Shown here: positions 8,593 through 18,034 of the stretch, piece by piece
How the letters are laid out: every line of letters starts with the position of its first letter
How positions within the stretch are numbered: position 1 is the stretch's first letter
Assembly: GCA_963708245.1 (NCBI GenBank)
Contig: OY970201.1
Span: forward strand, 620,001 to 684,000
Reading direction: 5' to 3'
From: CAVYXK01 sp963708245
GTDB lineage: Bacteria; Pseudomonadota; Alphaproteobacteria; Acetobacterales; Acetobacteraceae
DNA: 64,000 nucleotides
Notes under the pieces: generated by a model
What the model saw: only the letters and a program-made list of their open reading frames with translations
Database searches by the model: none
What the model was told of the DNA's origin: nothing
Translations under genes and position numbers: made by a program

Positions 8593-9414
8593 TCAGTGCG
8601 ACATCAGCACGGGCAAAGTCGTATGATCCCGCAGCTGACGTCCCCGCGAATCCCCGCAACCGCCGACGACCAGCAAGTCGGCTCCACAGTCTGAGGCGTA
8701 GGCCAGGAGCGCGTCGCCATCACTGACGCTTCCGTCAGTGACGGTGCGTGCGGCGGAGACCTTGAGGCCCTGCCGTGCGAGATGTTCCGCCATATCAGCG
8801 CCAGGTACCTCCAGTGACTCCGCCACGGAGTTGCCACGTCCGATAGTCAATACGGTGACGGTCGCCGTTGGCTCGATCAGTGACAGAGCGTCGTGCGCCG
8901 CACGGGCTGCCTCGCGTGTGCTGTCCCATCCGAAAACGACATTCGTGCCGATCCCGTCGAACCGGCCGAAGTAGGGGACGAGAAGCAACGGCCGTCCTGA
9001 GTTGATCAGAGCTTCTTCGATCACGTGATTGGCCGTCGGCGGCAATGGATGATTGGGGTCGGTCTGACCGAGCACTAGGAGGTCGGCCCTGTGAGCGCGG
9101 CGCGCCACGGAATCGACTGCCGCACCAGCCGAAACCTCCCAATATCCCTGGACATCGGCACGCCGAAGCCGTTCACGGAAGTCCGCCTCAATGCTACGTG
9201 CCTTTTCCAGAACCTCAGCCTTGAGACGGTTTGCTGCTTTCTGCCGCGGGAGCGCCTCAGGATATCCGCCTGCATCAAAGATATATAGCAACTCAAGTGG
9301 GCAGAAGCCTGTCACATGCGCACCATGACGTCGCGCCACGCTGAGCGTTAATTCGAGCACGACGTCGCTGCACATCGACCCGTCGAGCACGACTAGCATA
9401 TCTCGTAGCTTCAT
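8593..9414 (-). CDS. Universal stress protein, tandem UspA domains
   Basis: A 273-residue cytoplasmic stress protein with two UspA-like domains. The first starts MLVVLDGS with LVLGQTDP near its end, and the second starts NVVFGWDSTREA and ends DLLVVGGCGDSRGRQL. The second GG-based loop is close to the ATP-binding G-2x-G-9x-G motif; the first domain is degenerate. AGGGA lies 8 nt before the ATG. Typical roles are in stationary phase and oxidative stress. It is a single gene. Confidence 0.88.
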   Translation of the reverse strand: MKLRDMLVVLDGSMCSDVVLELTLSVARRHGAHVTGFCPLELLYIFDAGGYPEALPRQKAANRLKAEVLEKARSIEADFRERLRRADVQGYWEVSAGAAVDSVARRAHRADLLVLGQTDPNHPLPPTANHVIEEALINSGRPLLLVPYFGRFDGIGTNVVFGWDSTREAARAAHDALSLIEPTATVTVLTIGRGNSVAESLEVPGADMAEHLARQGLKVSAARTVTDGSVSDGDALLAYASDCGADLLVVGGCGDSRGRQLRDHTTLPVLMSH

Positions 9415-10179
9415 TGCTTTATCCCTCTATTGCACCACCTGCTTACATAATGATGGTCCTAAACGGCGCAGCGGAGCATTGGACTGGGTCAACTGGGCGG
9501 GGCCGTGCCCATTGCGGTTCCACGACCTGCGACCTGTAGGTTGATTCATCACCGTTAAAGGGCAAAGTGGGACGCGGTGCAAGTCTGTTTCGATTTTTGG
9601 CTCGTCGGGCGAAACTGTGGGTGCTTTTGGGGTAATACCGAACGCACGCGTGGGGTGGGTGGGCCGCTCCGATTGCGCGCTGCGGGCCAAGCGGTGGCTG
9701 CAAATAACGCCGCGGCTGCACCGCCGACACTACATCAGGGCGAAGGTGCGGGTAGAGGGGTAGCCCGACGGTGGAGTGGCGAACTTCGACGGGCCGCATT
9801 GCCTGGCGCGGTATGATTAGGACGGAGGAAGCTGCGAAACCGGCGTCGGGAGGGCTGCTTTAATCAGCCAGCCGGCCCGCTAGTGGATTTGTGGACAACG
9901 CGAGCACGTTGCCCGCAACCCCACAGCCGCCACATCGGCAGAAGCGGACATCTCATCGGCTACCTGGGGCGGGCATCTACGCCTCATCGCGGCTGATCTC
10001 AGGGTCTGTCGCGAAGCGGGTCAACTTGCGGCAGGTCGCGTCGAAGGAGGGTTGCTCGGCTTCGGACTGGCCATGGGAAGAGCAGTCTCCCGCCAATCCC
10101 GTACTCTCCAGGAGATTGCGTCGCCGCTTCGCTTCTCGTAAATGAGGCGCGAATCTCGACATATTGCGGTGCATCAACG
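9415..10179. other. Gene-free stretch of 765 bp
   Basis: Several short open frames overlap on both strands, but none has a recognisable motif, a ribosome-binding site and a plausible composition together. It probably contains the promoter of the stress protein at its left end and degraded mobile DNA elsewhere. Confidence 0.4.
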
Positions 10180-10713
10180 GTGGATTCTAGTCAGACTGGA
10201 TGCGCTCTAGGGGCAGCGACCAGCAGCGAAATCGGTTCGCCCGATGTGCACTGGCTGTTTGAAGATGCACTGTACCGCGAACGCTATCCCGAGCTGACCG
10301 ACGCGGCGCTGAAGGCGGTCGGCGTCGGCAGCTTGTACGAGCACTACCTATGGATTGGCGACCTCGAGGGGCGGTCGGGCGGCCTGTTCTTCGATCCCGC
10401 CTGCTATCAGGCGGAGCTTTCCCAGGATGACGCGAAGCAAGCCGCGGCCGAAGGAACCTGCGCGCATTTCCTGCGTCACGCGGCCGCCGGCAAAAGCACA
10501 ACGAGAACCTCGGTCTATTTCGATCCGGTGGCGTATCTCGCCTCCTATCCGGAGGTGGCCGCGGCAATCGCCGCCGGTAAATGGGTCTGCGGTCTGCACC
10601 ACTATCTGGCCAACGATACGCCCACGAAATTCGATCCGCTGCCATATTTCTCGGAACGCTTCTATCTTGCTCGTTATCCCGATATCGCCGCGGCAATAAG
10701 GGCCGGCGTCTGA
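10180..10713 (+). pseudogene. N-terminal fragment of a large glycosyltransferase
   Basis: 177 codons containing three copies of a short domain with pattern FDP-x-Y-x(3)-YP-[DE]-[IV]-AAAI-x-AG, such as YFDPVAYLASYPEVAAAI and YLARYPDIAAAI, separated by HYL segments. I know this domain in front of GT2/GT4 fusion glycosyltransferases of Acetobacteraceae. It stops just where a glycosyltransferase should begin. The next frame resumes inside the C-terminal part of a GT2 domain, so an internal deletion plus frame change joins them. GTG at 10180 is the first possible start. Confidence 0.6.
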
Positions 10714-10714
10714 T

Positions 10715-12148
10715 GTGCTGCCCAACGACGCCAGTGCGGAGCGGTGCCTAGAAGGCGCATCTCGTCTTGCTCCGGAAGCAAATTTCGTCCGCGACGTCGA
10801 TTACTGCTCAGACCGGTTCTTGCTCCTGCGCACGACGCTGTTCAACGACCTGAACGGCTTCGATGAAGCCGCGGCCGAGGCCTGTGAGACCATCGATCTC
10901 TGCCGTCGCATTGCCGAGGCTGGCTATCGCATCGTGTACGACCCGGCCATGGTCGCATTCGATCATGCGCCGGAGCGCCATGCCGGCGTACCCACCCCCG
11001 CCGCATCGCATATTGCCCGCGCCGCCCTGCCGCAACGCCGGCGGATCCTGTTCATCGACGACACGGTGCCGCTGCGTATGACGGGATCAGGCTTCGTCCG
11101 CTCCAACGACCTGATCAACGTAATGGTGTCACTCGGCTTCGCGGTGACGGTGTTCCCGCTCGATCCGCCACCGTTCGGTCCCGCTGCTATCGCCGCCGAC
11201 ATGCCCGACGTGGTCGAGGTGATGTACGATCGCACCTTCGACGGATTGGAAGCGTTCCTGCGAGAGCGCGGGGGTTCGTTTCACGCGATCTGGATTGCCC
11301 GCACGCACAATCTCGACCGCACGCGCGCAGCCCTTGAAGCTGGCCTGGCCGGCCACGAACCTCGGCCGATGCTGGTGCTCGACACCGAGGCGATCGCCGC
11401 ACTACGTCTGGCCGGCGAGGCCGCCCTGCATGGCCAGGACTTCGACCTGGAACAGGCGCTGGCCGCGGAGTTCCGCGACGCGCATCTGTGCCGGCGCCTG
11501 GTCTCGGTGAGTGATGCGGAGGCGGCAGTTCTGCGCGGCCTCGGCTTCGATGCGGTCAGCGTGATCGGCCATCTCTGCGAGGCACGGCCGACACCGCGCC
11601 CGTTCTCTGAGCGCGCCAGCCTGCTGTTTCTCGGCGCAATCCATGCCGAGGGCAGTCCCAATCACGATGGCCTTTGCTGGTTCATCGATGCGGTGCTGCC
11701 GCTGGTCGAGGAGGAGTTGGGCTGGGAGACACGGCTGACGGTGGCCGGCTTTCTGGCGCCGGGCGTGAACCTTGACCGCTATCGCGATCATCCGCGCGTC
11801 ACCCTGCGCGGCCCGGTGGCCGAGACACGCGTGCTGTACAACTCGCATCGCGTGTTCGTGGCGCCGACCCGCTACGCCGCTGGACTCCCCTATAAAGTGC
11901 ACGAAGCGGCATCGTTCGGGCTGCCGGTGGTGGCAACAGAGCTTCTGCGGGCGCAGCTCGGCTGGACGGATGGGGAGGAGCTGTTGGCCGTCGATCCGGC
12001 CGACGCGGGATTCGCGCGATGCATCGTGCGGCTGTACCGCGACGGTGCGCTGTGGCGCAACCTGCGCGACGGCGCCCTCGGGAGGATCCGGGCGGAGCAT
12101 GATCGGGACCAATACGCGCGGGAAGTGCTCGACGCCGTAGGAGCGTAG
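10715..12148 (+). CDS. GT2 remnant fused to GT4-type glycosyltransferase
   Basis: 477 codons. Residues about 20-95 are the end of a GT2 glycosyltransferase (FVRDVDYCSDRFLLL, NGFDEAAAEACETIDLCRRI). From residue about 105 a GT4/GT1-like domain starts at RRILFIDDTVPL. It has FLGAIHAEGSPNHDGLCWF as the start of its second Rossmann half, then RVFVAPTRYAAGLPYKVHEAASFGLPVVAT as the nucleotide-sugar binding EX7E-like region. It would add sugars to a surface polysaccharide at the inner membrane face. With the fragment at 10180-10713 it looks like one former gene that lost the GT2 core. The GT4 part may still fold. Confidence 0.65.
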   Translation: MLPNDASAERCLEGASRLAPEANFVRDVDYCSDRFLLLRTTLFNDLNGFDEAAAEACETIDLCRRIAEAGYRIVYDPAMVAFDHAPERHAGVPTPAASHIARAALPQRRRILFIDDTVPLRMTGSGFVRSNDLINVMVSLGFAVTVFPLDPPPFGPAAIAADMPDVVEVMYDRTFDGLEAFLRERGGSFHAIWIARTHNLDRTRAALEAGLAGHEPRPMLVLDTEAIAALRLAGEAALHGQDFDLEQALAAEFRDAHLCRRLVSVSDAEAAVLRGLGFDAVSVIGHLCEARPTPRPFSERASLLFLGAIHAEGSPNHDGLCWFIDAVLPLVEEELGWETRLTVAGFLAPGVNLDRYRDHPRVTLRGPVAETRVLYNSHRVFVAPTRYAAGLPYKVHEAASFGLPVVATELLRAQLGWTDGEELLAVDPADAGFARCIVRLYRDGALWRNLRDGALGRIRAEHDRDQYAREVLDAVGA

Positions 12149-12261
12149 TGGCGGCAAGGCCGTTGCGAACCAATCGCCAATTGAGCGCTCTGCAGCCGAG
12201 CGACTTGGCCACCGACACGCGTGACCAGCGCCCTGTGCCCTCACTTACGAAGTAGCTGTCG

Positions 12262-12830
12262 ATGTCGAAATCCTTCCAGGGCAAAGGCCGGGCAAAACCC
12301 GGCCACGAGCTGGGCACAATCGGGGACGCTCGTGCGACGAGTTTTGCGTCTGCACAGGCGATCGGCAGCACAGCTACGGCCTTCACCTCAGCCAGTGATC
12401 TAAGCATAGCGAGCGGCAGCCCATCAGCGGGCACCCCTTCCTCAACTACGCGACATCGCAGAGCCAAGCGTCTGGCGCGGCTGCGGAAGCGGCGCAGGCC
12501 GATGGCGCCGGCGAGATTTTCGTCGGCAGTGGTTCGCAGCTAGGCGTCGGAGCGAACGTCGCCTCTACCGCAAGCGCAACCGGCGCCGGCGGCGCTCGCG
12601 TGCAAGTCAACATCCAACTCTACGGGGTCAGTACCACAAATAACACCAGCGTTGTTTTTGGTACGGCTGATGCAGTCGCTTGCTGCGCACCTCACGCCAG
12701 TGCTCAGGCTACGAGCGAGACCTTCGCAGAAGGACCCTATGTAACCGGTCAGCACGCAAGCCGAATAGAACTCAATGCAGGAGCAACCGAGTCTACGACT
12801 GACTTCGTTGAGGTGTCATCTTTGATAATC
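12262..12830 (+). pseudogene. Decayed low-complexity secreted protein
   Basis: A frame starting ATG 12262 (MSKSFQGKGR, then ATSFASAQAIGSTATAF) is shifted near 12420 and continues as FLNYATSQSQASGAAAEAAQ, GSGSQLGVGANVASTASA and VQVNIQLYGVSTTNNTSVV. The Ala/Ser/Thr/Gly-rich composition is that of a secreted fibre-like or PEP-CTERM protein. No C-terminal sorting signal remains. A frameshifted relic is the best reading. Confidence 0.45.
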
Positions 12831-13439
12831 GATCCGTCCCGACTTGCGGCTGCCAGGGCCCGCCCATTGCACCAAGGTGCTAGCCGCAAAAACAGAGTTG
12901 GCCGGACACCAAGTTCGGACCACGCGCACGCCAGAGATTGGCTCGCTCGGTCCGTCCAATCGCATGAAGTGGCGGCCGCTGGATTGCCGCGGCGGTGTTT
13001 GCTGGTCCTTCACCGCTGCGGCAGTTCGCCGCCGGCCTAAGCGTTGCGTTCACGGACAACGTTTCCGGGCGGCTGGCCGTGCTGGACCAATCTGCGCAAG
13101 CCACCTTCCGGATTCCAGCAACAATCAGCACGATTTGCTGCTTGCGGGCCGTCTCTTCGGAGCGGCCCTTGTATGTGTTTGGCCACCGCAATGTCCCCCA
13201 TCCTGGGGACAATTCGGTGGATAAGGTTGTTCACCAAGCCCTGAAACCATTCTGAAACATAGCAATTCGATAACTTGCCCAAAGTCTGGGCAGCGCCAGA
13301 ATTTAGCAGATACCTACGGCGAGACAGTCTCCCGGAAGGCGATCATGCTCGAAGCAGATGCACGGCGCCTCTTGTGGACAGTCTTTCGGCACCGAACGAG
13401 CCGCTCCGTCGCATTTGTCACTTGTCCGCTTCGCGGTGC
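12831..13439. other. Gene-free stretch
   Basis: Overlapping short frames on both strands without any recognisable motif. Probably degraded mobile DNA. Confidence 0.35.
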
Positions 13440-13632
13440 AGACCGAGACCGAATCCTGGAGCCAGCTGACTGGCCGGCATGGCTCGGCGAGGTAGAGGGT
13501 GATCCGGCAGCCCTGCTGCACCCGGCGCTACTGCGCATCTGACCAGTGGATCGGCGGGTCGGGAGTCCGCGGAATAATGGGCCGAAGTTGTTGCGGGCGA
13601 TCGAGGCGACCGGGGGCAACCTGACGGGATAA
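13440..13632 (+). pseudogene. C-terminal fragment of a second SRAP gene
   Basis: Reads ILEPADWPAWLGEVEGDPAALLHP in one frame and, after a shift near 13540, PVDRRVGSPRNNGPKLLRAIE before TAA at 13630. Both pieces align end to end with the last quarter of the intact SRAP gene at 7531-8196 but lie in the opposite orientation. The catalytic N-terminal half is absent. Confidence 0.75.
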
Positions 13633-14359
13633 CTGGCGCGCTGCTCGGCTACGCTTCATCTTTTGGAACAATCCGATCCCGTGCATCTCCGGCCCGGCGG
13701 TGGCATCATCGTCCCCATGGGAACCGAAGGTCTAGGGATTTGGGTAGGCACTGGCGAATATCAACCGCACAAGACCAATGGCGCTTTCAGCGCCATTGCC
13801 TCTGAAACCTCTAATCAAACCTAGCCTTCCTCCGTCGCACGGCGCGGATCGGCCGACCCCTGGTCGCGTGCCCGCCAGGCCGCGTCTGTGAAGCGACCTA
13901 GCTTGCTAGGATGAGCTTTGTAGTGGGCGGTGATGGTCTCGGCCGCGCGCGCATGTTGCATAAATTCGGGACTCAAATTCTCGGGACCTCGGCGCCTGCC
14001 GCCCAAGACTGCCGCCGCTTCGTCAGCGCGCATCTTCGGCTGCATCGTCTGCACCGGCGGCGAGCATGCGCCGATCGCAAGCTGGTTTCCAGCGCCGACA
14101 TGTGGCCGGCGGCGACCGTACCGGAATTTCGCACTAGCAGGGCGACCGGCCGCCGTGTGTGACGTTGCGCTGGTGACGTGGATTGGCAATTATCCGGCAT
14201 GCAGGCTCGTGCTGATGCCGTTCAACTTCTCCCCACCAGTGGGTAGAGCTTCGAGATCAGTGCGAGTGCCTTACGCCTTCTCCATCTCGCGGCTCAGCAC
14301 GCCGATGCAGTAAATCGTTATTGCTGTTGATTGCTACTTTGATTGCATTCGATATGTAA
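13633..14359. other. Gene-poor stretch with one perfect hairpin
   Basis: A minus-strand frame at 13821-14189 (122 codons) is open but matches no family I know, and its composition is unconvincing. A perfect 10-bp inverted repeat with a 3-nt loop lies at 13776-13798. Confidence 0.3.
13776..13798. terminator. Hairpin CAATGGCGCT-ttc-AGCGCCATTG
   Basis: Ten-base-pair perfect stem, three-base loop, no T-run on either side. It could be a weak transcription terminator or just a stable palindrome; no adjacent gene decides this. Confidence 0.3.
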
Positions 14360-14401
14360 GTCTCCTATCTATACTGCATCGACCCTACCACAGGAACACC
14401 T

Positions 14402-14767
14402 CACCCAATAACCAAGCCTACCACCGCCGGCGCGCACGGCGACGAGATCGCGCGCTATCTCGCGACCGACGGCCGGCTCGTCAGCGACCGCGCTGACGGC
14501 ACCACGCTCTGCAAGACCCTGCATCACCCCTGCTGGCGCCAGAAGAAGGCCGATGTGGCGCTCGAAACCTGGCGCGCGAACAAGCTCGCCCAGGTCGAGG
14601 CCCTCCCCGCCTGGCGGCGCCAGGTGCGCGCACTGCCCAGCCTGCGCGCGCTGCAGGAGTGGTGCACTGAAAGCATCTGCGAGACGGTCACGGGCGATAC
14701 CGTCGAGCCGGATGGCATCGGACCTGATGGTGCGCCGTCCTGGCTGCTCGCGCTGGGGCTGGTCTGA
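14402..14767 (+). pseudogene. Phage-type protein lacking a start codon
   Basis: An open frame with HGDEIARYLATDGRLVSDR, CKTLHHPCWRQKKADVALETW and LPSLRALQEWCTESICETV. It looks coding and resembles hypothetical proteins of Acetobacteraceae prophages. No ATG, GTG or TTG is available between the upstream stop at 14357 and the start of the recognisable protein, so the 5' end seems lost. Its TGA overlaps the ATG of the next fragment (TGATGG), preserving an operon arrangement. Confidence 0.45.
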
Positions 14768-14832
14768 TGGCCGAGACCCTGATCATGACCCGCGTGGTGC
14801 GCGCCCGTAAATCCTACACCGCTCGCACCGGC
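14767..14832 (+). pseudogene. Truncated start of a small phage-type protein
   Basis: MAETLIMTRVVRARKSYTA is the start of a short phage protein that I expect to continue into a Cys-containing zinc-binding domain. Here it runs into unrelated sequence and antisense terminase-like DNA. Confidence 0.3.
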
Positions 14833-14959
14833 CAGGATCAATCGCAAGGTCGTGCTGATCGGCGGAGCGCCGGACGCCGCGCCGATCTCCCTCAGCGTGG
14901 AGCGTCCGCAGATCGACACGACAGCTGCCATCTTCTTGCTCAAGGCGCGCAAGCCGGAC

Positions 14960-15181
14960 CTTACCGTTGCGGCAGGCCCGGTCATAGAGGCAGGCTTCCA
15001 ACACATCCGTGCTGATTTCGTAAGCGTTGTCCCAGAGCGCAGCGAACTTCGGGTCCTCTTGTCTCCACTCATAGACCGTCGAACGCCCTACGCCGATCCT
15101 GGCCCATAGCGGGTTGCGGACCGCGCGGGCATTCGGACGTTCGTCTCCCATGCCTCGCTGTCTGTCGATGAGCGTCGGCAA
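14960..15181 (-). pseudogene. Terminase small subunit-like N-terminal fragment
   Basis: The first 75 codons from ATG 15181 read as a phage terminase small-subunit or HTH protein: IGVGRSTVYEWRQEDPKFAAL, then YEISTDVLEACLYDRACRNG. After that the frame loses similarity, although it stays open to 14783. No large terminase, portal or capsid gene is nearby. Confidence 0.45.
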
Positions 15182-15194
15182 GCGGAAGCAGCGT

Positions 15195-15863
15195 TCGTGG
15201 CCGAACCAGATTGTGCTATCGTTGCGACCTCGACTCTTGAGCCTCGGGCTCGATGTTGGTGACCCTGATCGCGTGGTGCAGGTTGGCGCGCCGTCGTCAG
15301 TCGCGTCATTGCTTCAGCGGATGGGGCGGACCGGGCGCCGGGGACAACGCGCAATTGTCTATTCCTGGTGACCGATGACGAGGAACTCCTGGCGGCCCTC
15401 GCCATCGTGCTCCTTTGGCGTCAAGCGGCAATTGAGCCCGTCGTCCCACCAGCGTTGCCTGCGCACATCTACGCGCAACAGGTGATGGCGCTCACGCTGC
15501 AAGAGGATGGCGTCACCCGTCCGGACCTGGATGCTTGGCTTGCCGACGCCGCGGAAGCAATCCCTGCAGAAACGCGAGAGTATTCTGATCGAGGACGCTG
15601 GCACATTGGGGTTCGGGATCCGGGGCGGACGAGAGTTCGGACGGTGTCATTTCAGCGATCTAGTTGCAGCCTTCAGCAGTCCGTGGCTGCTCGCCGTCCA
15701 CCACGGCGCGCTGGAGCTTGGAAGCGTTCACCCGGCGAGCCCTGCCCGCAGTCCGGGAGATGCCTCGCCAATCCTTTTGCTAGGCGGACGAAGTCGGAAG
15801 GTTACTAACGTTGACTGGCTGCGGCGCCGCGTGTCCGTCCATCCTCGGAGCAGCGCCGTCCTG
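15195..15863 (+). pseudogene. Lhr-type helicase, frameshifted C-terminal fragment
   Basis: Pieces in two alternating frames line up with the end of an Lhr-like superfamily 2 helicase: LGLDVGDPDRVVQVGAPSSV, LLQRMGRTGRRG (motif VI), HIYAQQVMALTLQEDGV, FGRCHFSDLVAAFSSP and ILLLGGRSRKVTNVDW. The frame changes near 15370 and 15560, and everything before motif V is missing. Lhr-type helicases act in DNA repair and in some defence islands. This copy cannot be active. Confidence 0.65.
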
Positions 15864-16751
15864 TCAGCTCTCTCGTCGGGCCGCCGAACGGCTGGCGACC
15901 GCCTCGAATTCGTCGATGGTCACTGACCGTGTCACAATATGGTTGTTTGCTGGCGGGCTTGTTTCCGCTTCGATCGCTCGAACAAACAGACGATTGACGA
16001 CGAGTGCTACTTGCGTACGGTTCGCGGCGCCAAGTTTCTTCATGATATTTCGGACGTGCACCTTCACTGTGCTTTCCTCCAGGCTAAGTTCGGCGCCAAT
16101 AACTTTGTTGGGCTTGCCCCGTCGCACAAGCTCGGCCACCGCCATTTCCCGCGGTGTCAGATCCAGGCCCGCCGGCAGCTCGGTGGCACCGGGATTGCGC
16201 ACGCTCAATGATGCAGCTTCGCGCCGGACCACCATCTGTCGGATAAAGGGGACGGGGACATACGTGCCACCCGCGCCAACGAGCCTGACTGCGGCGAACG
16301 CGACCTCAGGATCGACTGTTGTCGGAAGATACCCGCGCACGCCCAGCGATAACAATTCATCGATCTCTCCGCCGTCATTATCGTCGGAAAGGACGATTAC
16401 CGGCGTGTTAGGTAGCCACTTTTGGAGCCATTGGACCGCGTCACGCACCCACTCACCTCCGGCGCTGCCAGGGCTGGCGTTGAGCAGGATCATTCCTGGC
16501 TTAGGCTGCGATTTCTCCGGAAGGTTCAGTAATTCCTGGCAGCTCGATACAGCGACAACGACGTGATCAGGAAGCCCTCGCGTGAACATGTCTGCGACAC
16601 TCTTACGAGTCAGAGGCCTCGCGTCGACCATCACAAGTGATCCGACGACCGTGACAGAATTGGAGGCAGGCGCACCCCTTCCACGAGGTCCAATCTCCGC
16701 AGCAAGATCCTCAGAAACCGGCGCTTTGTGGGGGTGACAGTGCCGAATCAT
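15864..16751 (-). CDS. LuxR/NarL-type regulator with degenerate receiver
   Basis: A 295-residue transcription regulator. Residues about 35-160 are a receiver-like fold, and about 195-255 a LuxR helix-turn-helix (LTPREMAVAELVRRGKPNKVI, then STVKVHVRNIMKKLG). The usual phospho-acceptor Asp is replaced by Asn (PGMILLNASPG) and the conserved Lys of GYLxK is missing (GYLPTT), so phosphorylation control is unlikely. It may answer to a ligand or protein partner, or act constitutively. It is a single gene, converging on the Lhr remnant. Targets are unknown. Confidence 0.85.
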   Translation of the reverse strand: MIRHCHPHKAPVSEDLAAEIGPRGRGAPASNSVTVVGSLVMVDARPLTRKSVADMFTRGLPDHVVVAVSSCQELLNLPEKSQPKPGMILLNASPGSAGGEWVRDAVQWLQKWLPNTPVIVLSDDNDGGEIDELLSLGVRGYLPTTVDPEVAFAAVRLVGAGGTYVPVPFIRQMVVRREAASLSVRNPGATELPAGLDLTPREMAVAELVRRGKPNKVIGAELSLEESTVKVHVRNIMKKLGAANRTQVALVVNRLFVRAIEAETSPPANNHIVTRSVTIDEFEAVASRSAARRES

Positions 16752-17292
16752 TGAGTAATCCTACTGGTTAAAGGTCAGATTATCAACCCCATTTATTACG
16801 CCCTTAAATTGTGCGGCAGCTCTCATTTAATAGACACTTCGGCCAGATTTTCGAAATACTTGGTGAAAGTATCCGAGAATAAACTTGGTTATGAAGCCGG
16901 TATACTATGTCTAACGAGTCGACCTATGGCCAAACCACTTGTGACGGTCGGGCGCATTCATCGGGTTTTGTGAAGAGATCGCCGATATCTGGGCTTTGCC
17001 TGCAGGGGCATGAACCAAACCGAGCATGGCGGTTGCGCTGATGTATTCGCCACCGCGACCCCGAGAACCGAGCTACGCGGAACCCTTCACCGCCGCGCCC
17101 TCCTTCCCCAGCCGGTCCCATCGCTGCCACAGGCTCGCAGGACGATGTTTTGTCGTCGCGGGGCAAGAATGAACTTGCAAACTCACAGGCGCTTGGTGCA
17201 TATGGACAACAACAGCTCACGCAATCGTGAGCCCGAACATTGGCGATCGCAGCCGTGTCCAGCGGTTCAGCCCTGTCAGAAGGACGCAACCT
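16752..17292. other. Divergent intergenic region
   Basis: The first 150 bp next to the LuxR gene are clearly AT-richer and probably carry its promoter. The rest has no convincing gene. Confidence 0.4.
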
Positions 17293-17643
17293 ATGCACGA
17301 AGCCACCGCTCTTGCTATTGTCTGGCGGCAGCTCATGTGCGCGGCCGGGGAACCCGGCAGTCCCTACGAGGAAAGTGAGGCATTGATCGAGCAGGCCGAT
17401 GGAGTACTCGATTGCTTGGCCGAGACGCCAGCACTAACCGAAACAGCATTGGCCGCGAAGATCCTCGTCTGGAACTGCGAATGCGCTGGGGGAGACTCGA
17501 TCGTCAGCTTGCGTCTCTGCGCTTCCATCGTCGCGGATGCACGGCGGCTTGCCGGTCCTGAACTAGCCAGCATCTTCTCGGGTCCGATACGGACCGAACT
17601 GCGCGGACTGCTGGACGAGGCGCGCGAGCGCGGCGCTACCTAG
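17293..17643 (+). CDS. Hypothetical protein, 116 aa
   Basis: ATG 17293 is preferred because AGGACG lies 6 nt upstream; an earlier ATG at 17227 lacks such a site. The product is helical and acidic (ALAIVWRQLMCAAGEPGSPY, ALIEQADGVLDCLAETP, LRLCASIVADARRLAG), has no signal or membrane segment, and matches no family I recognise. It looks genuinely coding and stands alone. Confidence 0.55.
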   Translation: MHEATALAIVWRQLMCAAGEPGSPYEESEALIEQADGVLDCLAETPALTETALAAKILVWNCECAGGDSIVSLRLCASIVADARRLAGPELASIFSGPIRTELRGLLDEARERGAT

Positions 17644-18034
17644 GCACGCAATCATGTGCTTCGTCCGCGTGGCACTGTGCCTGACCTGTTTCGCCGAGCG
17701 CTTGCCGCGGACTGATAGCTGTCAACGCGCCGAAGAGGCAGCCCTGGGGTGCATCCGCCTACATGATCGCGGTAGATGCCGTGTCGCGTGTCCAGTGCTA
17801 AAGTGAGGCGGTGCGGCCTTTTTGGCTGGCTTTCCGCTTCCCGCATTGCTGTAGCGGCTGTCGGAGGTGCGAAGCCGACTAGGCTCATCCCACCCGCTGG
17901 CAATGGTCGCCGGATGCTCGGGCGCGTCACGTCGCGGCGGCCAAGCTGGTCGCGGTGCTATGCCCTCCCGCTGGAACCCATGCCGGCAATCATACACTTG
18001 GTCGCCGCCGGGTAGACATCTGCGACAGAGCCGA
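17644..18034. other. Gene-free stretch
   Basis: No supported gene on either strand. Confidence 0.4.

Noticed and set aside
9577..10177. Several open frames of 60-85 codons between the stress protein and the glycosyltransferase fragment
   Set aside because: No known motif or start signal; typical random frames in GC-rich DNA.
13821..14189. Minus-strand frame of 122 codons
   Set aside because: No motif, no good ribosome-binding site and a composition like antisense high-GC DNA.
14852..15109. Plus-strand frame with DTTAAIFLLKARKPD, which resembles part of a terminase small subunit
   Set aside because: It is antisense to a better terminase-like frame and too short; an inverted fragment is possible but not supported.
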